A stretch of DNA of 64,000 nucleotides from Bacillus sp. FSL H8-0547 (GTDB lineage: Bacteria; Bacillota; Bacilli; Bacillales; Bacillaceae), in the NCBI GenBank assembly GCA_038002745.1, contig JBBODD010000001.1, positions 2,790,001 to 2,854,000 of the forward strand. The letters are read 5' to 3'. A program made the translations under genes and the position numbers. Shown piece by piece: positions 36,580-46,461 of the stretch (position 1 is its first letter; the number at the start of each line of letters is the position of its first letter). The notes under the pieces are model-generated. The model did no database searches, was not told the origin of the DNA, and saw only the letters and a list, made by a program, of their open reading frames with translations.

Positions 36580-38298
36580 ATGAAGTTGGAAGCGCTGCCA
36601 GCAGCAAAGGGGAACCACAATCTTGAAGACTACCAAAAAACCTATGACCAATTTGACTGGTCTGAGGCAGAAAAAAACCTCTCGTGGTCGGAAACAGGAA
36701 GAATCAATGCTGCATACGAAGCAATTGACAAACATGCAGAATCTTTCCGGAAGAACAAGGTTGCCTTGTACTACCGGGACCCTGAAAGAGAAGAGAAGTA
36801 TACGTTTAAAGAAATGAAAGAACACTCAAATAAAGCAGGGAATATCCTCCGTCAATGTGCAGATGTTGAAAAAGGCGACAGAGTGTTTGTCTTCATGCCG
36901 AGAACGCCTGAGCTTTATTTTACCGTCCTTGGAGCCATCAAACTGGGTGCCATCGTAGGTCCTTTATTTGAGGCATTCATGGAGGGGGCAGTAAGCGACC
37001 GGCTGAAAGACAGTGAGGCTAAGGTCATTGTGACAACGCCTGAACTGCTTGAGCGGGTTCCGTTCAACGATCTGCCTGCTTTAAAGCATGTTGTCTTAGT
37101 CGGAGAAAATGTAAATGAAGACGGTCCGTACATAGATTTCCTTACAAGAATGAAAACCGCGAGCAAGAAGCTCGAAATAGAATGGGTGGAAAAGACGGAC
37201 GGACTTCTGCTTCATTACACGTCCGGTTCGACAGGAAAACCTAAAGGCGTGCTTCATGTCCATCAGGCAATGGTCCAGCATTACCAGACAGGCAGCTGGG
37301 TTCTTGATCTGAAGGAAGATGACGTTTACTGGTGCACAGCAGATCCAGGCTGGGTAACGGGTACAGTCTACGGCATTTTCGGACCATGGCTTCACGGTGC
37401 ATCAAATGTCATTGTTGGGGGCAGATTCAAGCCTGAGCATTGGTATGAAACAATCCAAAACTATGGCGTTACCGTCTGGTACAGTGCGCCGACTGCCTTC
37501 CGCATGCTGATGGGAGCAGGAGACGAGCTCGTTAAACAATATGATTTGAGCTCATTAAGACATGTTTTGAGTGTCGGAGAGCCTCTCAACCCTGAAGTTG
37601 TCAGATGGGGAGTAAAAGTGTTTGATAACCGGATCCATGATACGTGGTGGATGACTGAAACAGGCGCGCAGGTGATCTGCAACTACCCGTCCATGGAAAT
37701 TAAACCAGGCTCAATGGGCAAACCGATTCCGGGTGTCGAGGCTGCCATCGTGGACGACCAGGGAAATGAAGTGCCGCCGTACCGCATGGGCAACCTTGCG
37801 ATTAAAAAAGGCTGGCCTTCCATGATGCACGCGATCTGGAACAACAAAGAAAAGTACGAATCCTATTTCATGCCGGGCGACTGGTATGTATCAGGTGACT
37901 CTGCCTATAAGGATGAAGACGGCTATTACTGGTTCCAGGGAAGAATTGATGACGTCATCATGACTTCCGGTGAGCGCGTAGGGCCGTTTGAAGTGGAAAG
38001 CAAGCTTGTCGAACACCCTGCCATCGCAGAAGCAGGCGTCATCGGCAAACCTGATCCGGTCCGCGGCGAGATCATCAAAGCGTTTGTCGCCCTTCGCGAC
38101 GGCTATGAGGCGACGGATGAGCTCAAAGAAGAAATCCGCAACTTCGTCAAAAAAGGCCTTGCTGCGCACGCGGCTCCGCGCGAAATCGAATTCCGCGACA
38201 AGCTGCCTAAAACACGCAGCGGAAAAATCATGCGCCGTGTCCTGAAAGCATGGGAACTTGACCTTCCGACAGGTGACTTGTCGACGATGGAAGATTAA
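36580..38298 (+). CDS. acsA: Acetyl-coenzyme A synthetase AcsA
   Basis: Activates acetate to acetyl-CoA with ATP. The 572-residue protein has the adenylation loop HYTSGSTGKPKG near residue 215, the acetyl-CoA synthetase region DTWWMTETGAQ, YVSGDSAYKDEDGYYWFQGR and the C-terminal PKTRSGKIMRR, whose Lys falls at position 549, the residue AcuA acetylates in B. subtilis. ATG 36580 has AAGGGGG upstream and matches the B. subtilis N-terminus; an upstream frame to 36517 covers the promoter. Regulation is by CcpA and by AcuA/AcuC, encoded next door. Confidence 0.96.
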   Translation: MKLEALPAAKGNHNLEDYQKTYDQFDWSEAEKNLSWSETGRINAAYEAIDKHAESFRKNKVALYYRDPEREEKYTFKEMKEHSNKAGNILRQCADVEKGDRVFVFMPRTPELYFTVLGAIKLGAIVGPLFEAFMEGAVSDRLKDSEAKVIVTTPELLERVPFNDLPALKHVVLVGENVNEDGPYIDFLTRMKTASKKLEIEWVEKTDGLLLHYTSGSTGKPKGVLHVHQAMVQHYQTGSWVLDLKEDDVYWCTADPGWVTGTVYGIFGPWLHGASNVIVGGRFKPEHWYETIQNYGVTVWYSAPTAFRMLMGAGDELVKQYDLSSLRHVLSVGEPLNPEVVRWGVKVFDNRIHDTWWMTETGAQVICNYPSMEIKPGSMGKPIPGVEAAIVDDQGNEVPPYRMGNLAIKKGWPSMMHAIWNNKEKYESYFMPGDWYVSGDSAYKDEDGYYWFQGRIDDVIMTSGERVGPFEVESKLVEHPAIAEAGVIGKPDPVRGEIIKAFVALRDGYEATDELKEEIRNFVKKGLAAHAAPREIEFRDKLPKTRSGKIMRRVLKAWELDLPTGDLSTMED

Positions 38299-38316
38299 AG
38301 AACTAATAGAACAAGG

Positions 38317-38352
38317 AAAATCCGAACTGAGGTAATTAGTTCGGATTTTTTC
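38317..38352 (+). terminator. Terminator of acsA
   Basis: AAAATCCGAACT / AGTTCGGATTTT hairpin plus T-run. Confidence 0.9.
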
Positions 38353-38373
38353 TGTTGGGAAGGATTTTGGTTT

Positions 38374-38738
38374 GTGCTGCCACTTTCTTGGTGCTTAAAC
38401 CTCGGTTTGTGGCGCCACTTGGCGGAGTGCAGGCACTCTCTCGAGGGTGGAAGCTTCGTTGTGGCGCCATTCGTTGGAGTGGAGCCACTTTCTCGGTGGT
38501 GGTACCTTTATTTGTGGCGTCACTCGGTGGAGTACAGCCACTTTCTTGGTGGTGGAATCTTCGTTTGTGGCGTCACTCGGCGGAGTGTTGCCACTTTCTC
38601 GAGGGTGGAATCTTCGTTGTGGCGCCACTCAGTGGAGTGTTGCCACTTTCTCGGTGGTGGAACCTTTATTTGTGGCGCCACTCGGTGGAGTACAGCCACT
38701 TTCTTGGTGGTGGAATCTTCGTTTGTGGCACCACTACC
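38374..38738 (-). repeat. Tandem array, 52-53-bp hairpin repeat, 6 full hairpins
   Basis: GTGGC starts recur at 38409, 38461, 38514, 38567, 38619, 38672 and 38725 (steps 52 or 53). Read on the minus strand each unit is a 28-nt hairpin GTGGC...GCCAC followed by spacer AAACGAAGATTCCACC...GAGAAA, closely resembling the 14-kb array in layout and partly in sequence. Pairing is better on the minus strand. Partial units lie at both edges. It sits between the convergent acsA and PBP genes, after both terminators. Apparent long frames through it are repeat artefacts. Confidence 0.93.
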
Positions 38739-38744
38739 TGAATC

Positions 38745-38777
38745 TAAAAAAGGATGCCCGCTGCGGGCATCCTTTTA
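38745..38777 (-). terminator. Terminator of the PBP gene
   Basis: AAAAGGATGCCCGC / GCGGGCATCCTTTT with a T-run on the minus strand. Confidence 0.9.
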
Positions 38778-38782
38778 AATCA

Positions 38783-41692
38783 TCATCCATTCGGTTTTTC
38801 AGGCGGTGTCTGAGGTTCGCCAGGTGGTTTTGCCGGCTCTCCCGGTTTTGGTTTTTCAGGCTGAGCCGGCGGCTTAGGCTCCGCAGGCTTTGGTTCAGAC
38901 GGCTTCGGTTCAGCAGGCTTAGGCACTGCAGGTTTTGGAGCGGCCGGTTTTTCTGCCTGGTAGCTGCCGCTTTTCACAATGGCGGAAGCAGGTGATTCTT
39001 TTCCGGCTACATCAACTGCTGTAACGTAGTAGGCTGCCGGAGAGCCGCCAAGTGATGCGGACAGGCTCTTGGAAGCTGGAATGCTGGCAACTTTTTTAAA
39101 GTCTTTAGAGAAGTTGCCGGCTGCATATACGCGGTATCCGATGACATCAGAATCTCCGCTTATGTTCCAGGCAAGAGAGCTGCCGCTTATTCTGACACCT
39201 GATACTTGCCTTGGAACCGCACCGTTGTCCCTGATCTCATTTCCGTCGGTGACGACAATTTTTCCCCAGTTTGTTTTGTTTGGCAGCAGTTCTTTTAAAT
39301 CGCTGAAGCTGCTGAGGTTATGCATTTCAAGGATTTCCTTCTTCAGCATCGGGCCCTGCTGGACAAATTCAGCCGGTGCAGAAGGCGGAACCTGGTACGC
39401 ACGGTCTTTAACGAATACATATTTACCCGATGTCAGACTGTCATCTGTCTTAGAAGGCACAAACTTGGCGTTGAAAAGATCTGTTGTAACCAGTCCTGCC
39501 TGCTGGCACATCGCAGACGGAAGGTCCCCTGAAAGGGCGCAGTAGGATCTCTGGACAATTCCGCCCGGCATTTTAAATGTAGACTTTGGAGCGATCAGTC
39601 CAGGGTTTACTTCATGTGCAGCATTCATCATCTTCGACCATAGAAGGATGTTCCGCTTGCTGTAGGACATGCCTTTATACTCTTTATCCACTGATTTAGG
39701 TGTATCATAGCCAAGCCATGTTCCAAAAGAGACGCTTGGATTGGAGGCTACAAACCAAATATCTTTGTACTCCTGGCTCGTTCCCGTTTTTCCGGCCCAG
39801 TCTGCACTGAATGACAAATAGTTTTTCGCAGACGATCCGGTCCCTGATTGAACGACATCTCTCATCATATCAATGGTCAAGTAAGAAGTTTGGGGAGTGA
39901 ATACGTCTACAGCCTTTGACTGGTGCTGGTAAATGACTTCCCCTGATTTGGTTTCTATTTTTTCAATCAAGTAAGCATCAACAAACTTGCCGCCGTTTGC
40001 AAAGGTAGCATAGGCGTTCACGTTTTCTTCCACTGTCACTCCATTGGTCAGTCCGCCGATGGCAACAGCGGGGGCTCCGATATCATTTTTATGAATACTG
40101 GTCATGCCCATCTTTTTGAGATATTCAGTAGGATTTTGATCCATAACCCTCATATATGATTTAATGGCAGGGATGTTATAGGATTTCTCAAGAGCAAAAC
40201 GTGCACTTGTAAAGCCGTGGAACCTGCCGTCAAAGTTTTTAGGCTTCCATCCCCGAACGTCCATCGGAACATCTGCAAGAACGGAACCAGGCTGAAGTTT
40301 TCCGACTTCCATGGCAGGGGCATAGGCAAGGAGAGGCTTCATCGTTGAACCATTTGACCGGTACGAATCTGTCGCATGATTCGTCTCTGAAACATTGTGA
40401 TCTCTTCCCCCGACAAAGCTGAGGATCTTTCCGGTTTTGTTCTCAATTAATACAGCGCCGACTTCTACCGGTTCCTGTACCTGAATCTTTTTGCCTGTTT
40501 CTTTATCAATCTTGTATTCTGGTTTGCTGTTGCCGTAATATTCATAGGATTTGGCAATGGCATTCATTTTATCGTACATCGTTTTATTGACAGTGGTGTG
40601 AATCTTGTAGCCGTTTTGTCTTAGATTTCTGTCAGCTAAAGCCTTGTATTCGGCATAGAGTTCTTTATTTTGCTTTAATTCATCGAGTTTGCGGCCGTCT
40701 TTTTCCGCGAGCTGGGCAAGAAGAATATCTCTCGCGCGTTCTTCGATTTCGTAGGTGAGCCAAGGATATTCATCAACTGATGAGGGTTTTGCGGCTGTTA
40801 AGCTTTTTCTGAGGTCGAATTTGCTTGCTTCCTGGAATTCCTGCTGGGTAATAAAGCCTTTGTTATGCATGCGGCGCAGAACGGTTTTCATTCTTGATGT
40901 TCCCGCATCAAGATTTCCTTTAATTTCCCCTCTGTTTGTAAACGGAGTATAGCCAAACGGGCTTTGCGGAAGTCCCGCAATAAACGCAGCCTGAGGAAGG
41001 GACAGGTCTTTTGCATCGACTCCAAAAATGCCTTGAGCAGCTGCCTGTACTCCCGCGACATTTCTGCCTGATGCATTTCTTCCAAGATCCGCTACATTCA
41101 AGTAAGCTTCAAGAATCTCTTCTTTTTCAAAAAAACGTTCAAGTCTGAGGGCTAGCAGAATTTCTTTTGCTTTTCGGTCAAAAGAAACTTCATCGGTCAG
41201 GATCTGATTTTTGATTAGCTGCTGTGTCAGCGTGCTTCCGCCTGAGCGGTTAGCCGAGTTGGTTGCTTCCTGAAAAAGGGCGCGCATAATGGCTTTAGGA
41301 ACAACGCCATCATGCTTATAGAAAAATTCATCTTCTGTCGCAATTACGGCATTTTTCACATGATCCGAAATATCCGCTAGCTTTACTTCCTGCCGTTCAA
41401 TATCTGCCTGAAGCTTGCCGAGGTAAACATTATCCGAAAAATAAACCTGTGAGGTTTCTTCATAATTGTAGATGTCTTTTTTCATTGAATTGTATGTGCG
41501 GAGAGGTTCATCTTTTACGAGAGAAGCAAAATACCCTGCTCCTACGCCCGCACCGAAAGAAGCCGTCAGTAAACCGATTACAATAAACACAAGCACCAGG
41601 TTCCAGATGACTCCATATGTAATGTTAAACCCTTTAATTGTTCTATGTTTGTAAGGCATCCATTTTCTGTACCACGTTCTAAGTTTATCCAT
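38783..41692 (-). CDS. Class A penicillin-binding protein with FN3 domain and Pro-rich tail
   Basis: Bifunctional peptidoglycan synthase of 969 residues. One membrane helix (VIWNLVLVFIVIGLLTASFGAG) is followed by a GT51 glycosyltransferase (TEDEFFYKHDG with catalytic Glu, GGSTLTQQLIKN) and a transpeptidase with STMK active serine, a KSYN motif and KTGTSQEYKD. A fibronectin type III-like domain follows (about residues 820-900), then some 60 residues of K-P-x-E-P repeats. It is not PonA by context; it occupies the gap between acsA and tyrS, which is empty in B. subtilis. GGGGGATG lies 11-16 nt before the ATG. The tail may cross the wall. Confidence 0.9.
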   Translation of the reverse strand: MDKLRTWYRKWMPYKHRTIKGFNITYGVIWNLVLVFIVIGLLTASFGAGVGAGYFASLVKDEPLRTYNSMKKDIYNYEETSQVYFSDNVYLGKLQADIERQEVKLADISDHVKNAVIATEDEFFYKHDGVVPKAIMRALFQEATNSANRSGGSTLTQQLIKNQILTDEVSFDRKAKEILLALRLERFFEKEEILEAYLNVADLGRNASGRNVAGVQAAAQGIFGVDAKDLSLPQAAFIAGLPQSPFGYTPFTNRGEIKGNLDAGTSRMKTVLRRMHNKGFITQQEFQEASKFDLRKSLTAAKPSSVDEYPWLTYEIEERARDILLAQLAEKDGRKLDELKQNKELYAEYKALADRNLRQNGYKIHTTVNKTMYDKMNAIAKSYEYYGNSKPEYKIDKETGKKIQVQEPVEVGAVLIENKTGKILSFVGGRDHNVSETNHATDSYRSNGSTMKPLLAYAPAMEVGKLQPGSVLADVPMDVRGWKPKNFDGRFHGFTSARFALEKSYNIPAIKSYMRVMDQNPTEYLKKMGMTSIHKNDIGAPAVAIGGLTNGVTVEENVNAYATFANGGKFVDAYLIEKIETKSGEVIYQHQSKAVDVFTPQTSYLTIDMMRDVVQSGTGSSAKNYLSFSADWAGKTGTSQEYKDIWFVASNPSVSFGTWLGYDTPKSVDKEYKGMSYSKRNILLWSKMMNAAHEVNPGLIAPKSTFKMPGGIVQRSYCALSGDLPSAMCQQAGLVTTDLFNAKFVPSKTDDSLTSGKYVFVKDRAYQVPPSAPAEFVQQGPMLKKEILEMHNLSSFSDLKELLPNKTNWGKIVVTDGNEIRDNGAVPRQVSGVRISGSSLAWNISGDSDVIGYRVYAAGNFSKDFKKVASIPASKSLSASLGGSPAAYYVTAVDVAGKESPASAIVKSGSYQAEKPAAPKPAVPKPAEPKPSEPKPAEPKPPAQPEKPKPGEPAKPPGEPQTPPEKPNG

Positions 41693-41779
41693 GAGCGTAT
41701 CATCCCCCTATACAATCACTTCATTATATCATATAAAAACGGTTCTTTTGTATGATCTTGTCAAATCGGGGCGGATCGT

Positions 41780-41809
41780 TTGACAAGTCATGCTGAGTTG
41801 TGGTAAAAA
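41780..41809 (+). promoter_or_regulatory. Sigma-A promoter of the tyrS leader
   Basis: TTGACA (41780-41785), 18-nt spacer, TAAAAA (41804-41809). Confidence 0.65.
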
Positions 41810-41814
41810 AGATT

Positions 41815-43359
<1,545 letters not shown>

Positions 43360-43365
43360 TATGGG

Positions 43366-43394
43366 AAAGCCTCTATTTTATAGGGGCTTTTTTT
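43366..43394 (+). terminator. Terminator of tyrS
   Basis: AAAGCCTCTA / TAGGGGCTTT hairpin with seven Ts. Confidence 0.85.
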
Positions 43395-43432
43395 CTTTCC
43401 AAAATTTACTCTCCAAATCCTCTCCCAATAAG

Positions 43433-43461
43433 TTGTAAACGAACGTGTGTTTGCATATAAT
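43433..43461 (+). promoter_or_regulatory. Promoter with LexA-like box before the WYL gene
   Basis: TTGTAA (43433-43438), 17-nt spacer, TATAAT (43456-43461). CGAACGTGTGTTTG at 43440-43453 fills the spacer and fits the Bacillus LexA/DinR box CGAACRNRYGTTYC at 13 of 14 positions. Confidence 0.65.
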
Positions 43462-43487
43462 GGAGGGAGAGAAAAGGAGCTGACAGT

Positions 43488-43706
43488 ATGAACGGATTAG
43501 TTGAGAGGTCGATGAATCAAAAGCTTCCGATTGAAATTATTTATCTTTCTGAAAAAGGAGCTCTGACTCAGAGAACAATCGCTGTGAGGGAAATGCGCGG
43601 CAGTTATGTGAAGGCGTACTGTTTTTCAAAGCAGCAGGTGAGGATCTTTAAAATAGAAAATATTTTGTCCGCCGGTGTGAAGGGAAAACGAGTAAATTAT
43701 GCGTAG
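43488..43706 (+). CDS. Small stand-alone WYL-like domain protein
   Basis: A 72-residue protein. The segment IEIIYLSEKGALTQRTIAV ... KAYCFSKQQVRIFKIENIL follows the WYL-domain pattern (ligand-sensing domain of PafC-type and CRISPR/defence regulators) but lacks any DNA-binding domain. GGAGC lies upstream of the ATG. The promoter contains a LexA-like box, so DNA-damage induction is inferred. Its partner and function are unknown. It is the first gene of the accessory stretch after tyrS. Confidence 0.75.
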   Translation: MNGLVERSMNQKLPIEIIYLSEKGALTQRTIAVREMRGSYVKAYCFSKQQVRIFKIENILSAGVKGKRVNYA

Positions 43707-43741
43707 TTATAGAAAAAACGGGTGGCGAAACAAAGAAACAA

Positions 43742-43790
43742 AACCTGCCTTTGTTCCATCTTTTTAAAGAAAAAATAAAGGCAGGTCTTA
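43742..43790. terminator. Terminator between the WYL and merR genes
   Basis: AACCTGCCTTTGTT / AATAAAGGCAGGT inverted repeat between convergent genes, with T/A-rich loop. Confidence 0.6.
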
Positions 43791-43797
43791 GGCAAAC

Positions 43798-44193
43798 CTA
43801 GACGTTTTGTTTATGAATACTCTCTGTTCCGGCGTCCATCGCAGTCTTGTAATACCAGCATTTATGATGAATGATTTCCATCGTCTTTTTCAGTTCTTCC
43901 ATTTGAGCCTCTACACTTGCCTTACGTTCCATAAACATTTCATACCTCTGTTTTAACGTAGAATCTCCCTCAGAACACCAATCTATAAATGCTTTGATTT
44001 CTTTTATGGGCATTCCAGTGGATTTCAGGCATTCAATAATTCTTAAAGCTTCTATATCTGATTCCTTAAACACTCTTGTACCGCTGGGTGTCCGTTCTAC
44101 AAAAGGCATCAGGCCTTCTTTATCATAATAGCGCAAAGTATATACGGTAAGGTTTAATTCCTTTGCTGCTTCTCCAATGGAATATGTATTCAT
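43798..44193 (-). CDS. MerR family transcriptional regulator (AdhR-like)
   Basis: A 131-residue regulator with an N-terminal MerR winged helix (YSIGEAAKELNLTVYTLRYYDKEGL) and a C-terminal coiled coil. It resembles AdhR-type members that respond to reactive electrophiles; no conserved N-terminal-effector cysteine pattern is evident beyond a Cys near residue 50 and another near 112. GGAGGAG precedes the ATG. It is divergent from the acetyltransferase gene, with two AGTTAACT-centred sites between them, so it probably controls both directions. Confidence 0.88.
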   Translation of the reverse strand: MNTYSIGEAAKELNLTVYTLRYYDKEGLMPFVERTPSGTRVFKESDIEALRIIECLKSTGMPIKEIKAFIDWCSEGDSTLKQRYEMFMERKASVEAQMEELKKTMEIIHHKCWYYKTAMDAGTESIHKQNV

Positions 44194-44221
44194 GCTTCAT
44201 CTCCTCCAGTATAAATTTAAA

Positions 44222-44238
44222 CCTGCAGTTAACTTGAG
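44222..44238 (-). promoter_or_regulatory. Candidate MerR operator, merR side
   Basis: CCTGCAGTTAACTTGAG; shares CCT-NN-AGTTAACT with the site at 44325 and lies about 30 nt before the merR start. Confidence 0.5.
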
Positions 44239-44320
44239 ATTTGTGAATTGAATCGTATCACGAGCTGTTTTGCGTGTCAAAAAAGTCATTTAATTGTTCA
44301 GTGCAGCTCTATCTTTACTC

Positions 44321-44351
44321 TTGACCTAGAGTTAACTATAAGGAATAACAT
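44321..44351 (+). promoter_or_regulatory. MerR-type promoter of the acetyltransferase operon
   Basis: TTGACC (44321-44326), an overlong 19-nt spacer, TAACAT (44346-44351). The spacer holds the palindrome TAGAGTTAACTATA. A 19-nt spacer with a central dyad is the classic MerR-activated promoter layout. Confidence 0.65.
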
Positions 44352-44420
44352 GGAGACTGCAGGGGAGAAATAAGAAGTCGTAAATGAGCGTATTCAAACG
44401 TATTGACAGGGAGGATTATA

Positions 44421-44999
44421 ATGGACATTCATGATTTTCTGGCGCACTTAAACAGGGGAGAAGCGGTGGAGGGACATTCAGAGATGCATCAGCTTATGCA
44501 CACATTTTCTCAAGAAGCCATGAAGATAGCGGCTGAGTTAAACGGAGGTTACCGTACTCCCCAAGAAGTTCAGGAACTGTTTTCGCAGCTGATTGGTAAA
44601 CCGGTGGATCCTTCATTTGCATTATTCCCGCCATTTTATACGGATTTTGGGAAAAACATTCATGTGGGCAAGAACGTTTTTATCAACTCTGGATGCCGCT
44701 TTCAGGATCAGGGAGGAATTAAGATTGGCGATGGTGCACTCATTGGGCATAATGTTGTGCTGGCTACTCTTAATCATGACATCGATCCCGGAAAGCGCAG
44801 CACTTTGCATCCTGCGCCAATTACCATTGGCACCAACGTCTGGATAGGTGCAAATGCCACCATCCTTCCAGGTGTAACCATAGGTGATGGGGCAATTATT
44901 GCTGCTGGCGCAGTTGTAACAAAGGATGTGCCGCCAAATGTCATTGCAGGCGGTGTGCCCGCGAAAATGATAAAGAAAATAGAACCTGATCAGGATTAA
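44421..44999 (+). CDS. Sugar O-acetyltransferase, Maa/LacA-like
   Basis: Left-handed beta-helix (hexapeptide) acetyltransferase that moves acetyl from acetyl-CoA to a sugar or similar hydroxyl. The 192-residue protein shows hexapeptide repeats from [15 protein letters not shown] onward, the catalytic His in [10 protein letters not shown] and the closing [23 protein letters not shown] 44421 follows GGGAGGA. It is the first gene of a unit under the MerR-type promoter; substrate unknown, detoxification-linked by context. Confidence 0.88.
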   Translation: MDIHDFLAHLNRGEAVEGHSEMHQLMHTFSQEAMKIAAELNGGYRTPQEVQELFSQLIGKPVDPSFALFPPFYTDFGKNIHVGKNVFINSGCRFQDQGGIKIGDGALIGHNVVLATLNHDIDPGKRSTLHPAPITIGTNVWIGANATILPGVTIGDGAIIAAGAVVTKDVPPNVIAGGVPAKMIKKIEPDQD

Positions 45000-45037
45000 A
45001 ACAGACCTGTGAACTATTTTATATGGGGTGCCGGAAT

Positions 45038-45526
45038 ATGAGAATTTCAGTCCTCTGTTTGTTTCTCTGCAGCTTTGCCCTGACTGCCTGCACCGGCAGT
45101 GAAAGGGAACTTAGCCGGGAAAACTCACTTCAGGAAACGGGGAAGAGTGGTATGACAGATCAGATGATTGATGTGACACTAACAATTGGGGAACAGGTAT
45201 TTTCTGCAAAACTTTATGACCATCAAACGACCCGGGCATTCATTGAGAAACTGCCCCTGAGTATGAATATGAACGATCATAATCGCAATGAAAAATTCTA
45301 CAATTTTTCAGATGTTCTTCCTGAAGATTCAGAAGTGCCTGGAGAGATTTGGGCAGGAGATATCATGCTGTACGGAGATAACTGTCTTGTGCTGTTCTAT
45401 GAAAGTTTCTCGAGTACTTATCGTTATACAAGAATGGGATTTATTGAGGACCCAGCGGGTTTTGCTCAAGCTGCAGGAGCGGGAGATGTAACTGTTGCTT
45501 TTGATCTGGCTGAAAATAGGAAGTAA
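45038..45526 (+). CDS. Lipoprotein with cyclophilin-like fold domain
   Basis: A 162-residue protein with a lipobox LTAC near residue 18. The mature part, starting IDVTLTIGEQVFSAKLYDHQTTRAF and containing LPLSMNMNDHNRNEKFYNF and WAGDIMLYGDNCLVLFYE, matches the cyclophilin-like-fold family often found next to MerR regulators and reductases. It lacks the usual prolyl isomerase active site as far as I can see. GGGGTG lies seven nt before ATG 45038. It follows the acetyltransferase gene by 38 nt and is likely co-transcribed. Confidence 0.8.
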   Translation: MRISVLCLFLCSFALTACTGSERELSRENSLQETGKSGMTDQMIDVTLTIGEQVFSAKLYDHQTTRAFIEKLPLSMNMNDHNRNEKFYNFSDVLPEDSEVPGEIWAGDIMLYGDNCLVLFYESFSSTYRYTRMGFIEDPAGFAQAAGAGDVTVAFDLAENRK

Positions 45527-45664
45527 CAAGCAAAAGAAATGATTTAGACAGTTAACTGCAGGAAAAACATTTACCGGATAGAATAGAGAGGACATGCAGT
45601 TTAATTTAATTTGAAAGGAGAAAACAGATTGAGTATGGAAAAAATCTGTATAAAGGAGCGGTAA

Positions 45665-45874
45665 ATGATGTTCAATAAAAAAGATAAAAATGCCAATAAA
45701 CGTTTTGATGAAAAGCTGATACAGACCTCTCAGCATGGAAGCCTAATATCTCTATGGGTTGACCGTCAAACAGGTGTTAACTATTTATACACTTGGAGTG
45801 CGCAAGGCTGCACTCTCACACCTTTGTTAGATGAGCATGGTAAAGTAATAGTGGATCAGATAGAAGCTGATTAA
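45665..45874 (+). CDS. DUF6440-like small protein
   Basis: A 69-residue soluble protein. The core LWVDRQTGVNYLYTWSAQGC TLTPLLDEHGK pattern (split here) matches DUF6440, whose function is unknown; members occur near phage, plasmid and toxin genes in Firmicutes. AAGGAGCGG precedes two in-frame ATGs at 45665 and 45668. It is 138 nt after the lipoprotein gene and ends the gene-dense part of the accessory stretch. Confidence 0.7.
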   Translation: MMFNKKDKNANKRFDEKLIQTSQHGSLISLWVDRQTGVNYLYTWSAQGCTLTPLLDEHGKVIVDQIEAD

Positions 45875-45920
45875 TTTTAAAGATGATCGTTTTTTACTAT
45901 CCCTGCAAATGTAAGCGTGA

Positions 45921-46157
45921 TTAGTGGCTGTTTGAAAAAAACTTTTTATAAAAGAGTGACATTTTTCGCGCAGTATAATGTGCATCCGTGCCTATAACAG
46001 CAGACAAAGGCCCACTAAGCAAACTCAGATTGGGTTTAATCATGCAAAAAATCGTCTGCCCAAGATTTTTTAAAATATAGATTTTATCGATTCCGCAAAA
46101 TCTTCCAAAACTGGCAAGGGGAGAATACATTATTCTAAAAGCTGAAAATAAACAAAA
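45921..46157 (-). other. AT-rich stretch, possible mobile-element remnant
   Basis: No intact gene. Read on the minus strand it has an open frame ending in GTDAHYTARKMSLFYKKFF and the DNA end AAACAGCCACTAATC, which reminds me of sequence next to insertion-sequence ends in Bacillaceae. I cannot confirm a family. The frame continues through a terminator hairpin, so it is not a real gene as it stands. Confidence 0.25.
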
Positions 46158-46245
46158 AACCCTAGACCTTGGTTTAACAAGGTTTCTAGGGTTTTTACAT
46201 TGCTCTTTAAAGAGCGAATGAATTAACAAGAGTAGAACTCTATAG
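46158..46245 (-). pseudogene. Second, degenerate copy of the rpsD 3' end with terminator
   Basis: On the minus strand it encodes ...IEFYSC-stop (GAGTTCTACTCTTGTTAA), matching the VEFYSR-stop end of the intact rpsD at 47487, then a similar downstream stretch and a terminator CCCTAGAAACCTTG / CCAAGGTCTAGGG with TTTTTT (46160-46191), parallel to the rpsD terminator at 47421-47456. Only the last codons and the 3' flank are duplicated. It lies about 1.24 kb downstream of rpsD. Confidence 0.7.
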
Positions 46246-46461
46246 CTTGAAAAACCTATTATTTTTAGGTTTTGAGAAAGACTTTTGAAAACCTTCACCA
46301 ATTTGGGCAAATTTAACGAGATATTAGTAATTAACATAATAATAACTTTAAAGAATTAATTGACGTTCTAATAATTTCTATATTTTATAAATAATAGTAA
46401 ATTAATCCATATATTAGACTGATATACCTATCGTAAAGACAATACAATAGGAGGATAAGAT

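Noticed and set aside
38355-38995. Long plus-strand reading frames through the 38-kb repeat array
   Set aside because: They follow from the repeat and one overlaps the PBP gene antisense; they have no ribosome site and rotate frame with each 52- or 53-bp unit.
45921-46337. A 138-residue minus-strand gene
   Set aside because: The frame passes through the terminator hairpin and the rpsD-tail copy, has no good ribosome site, and its composition is low-complexity.
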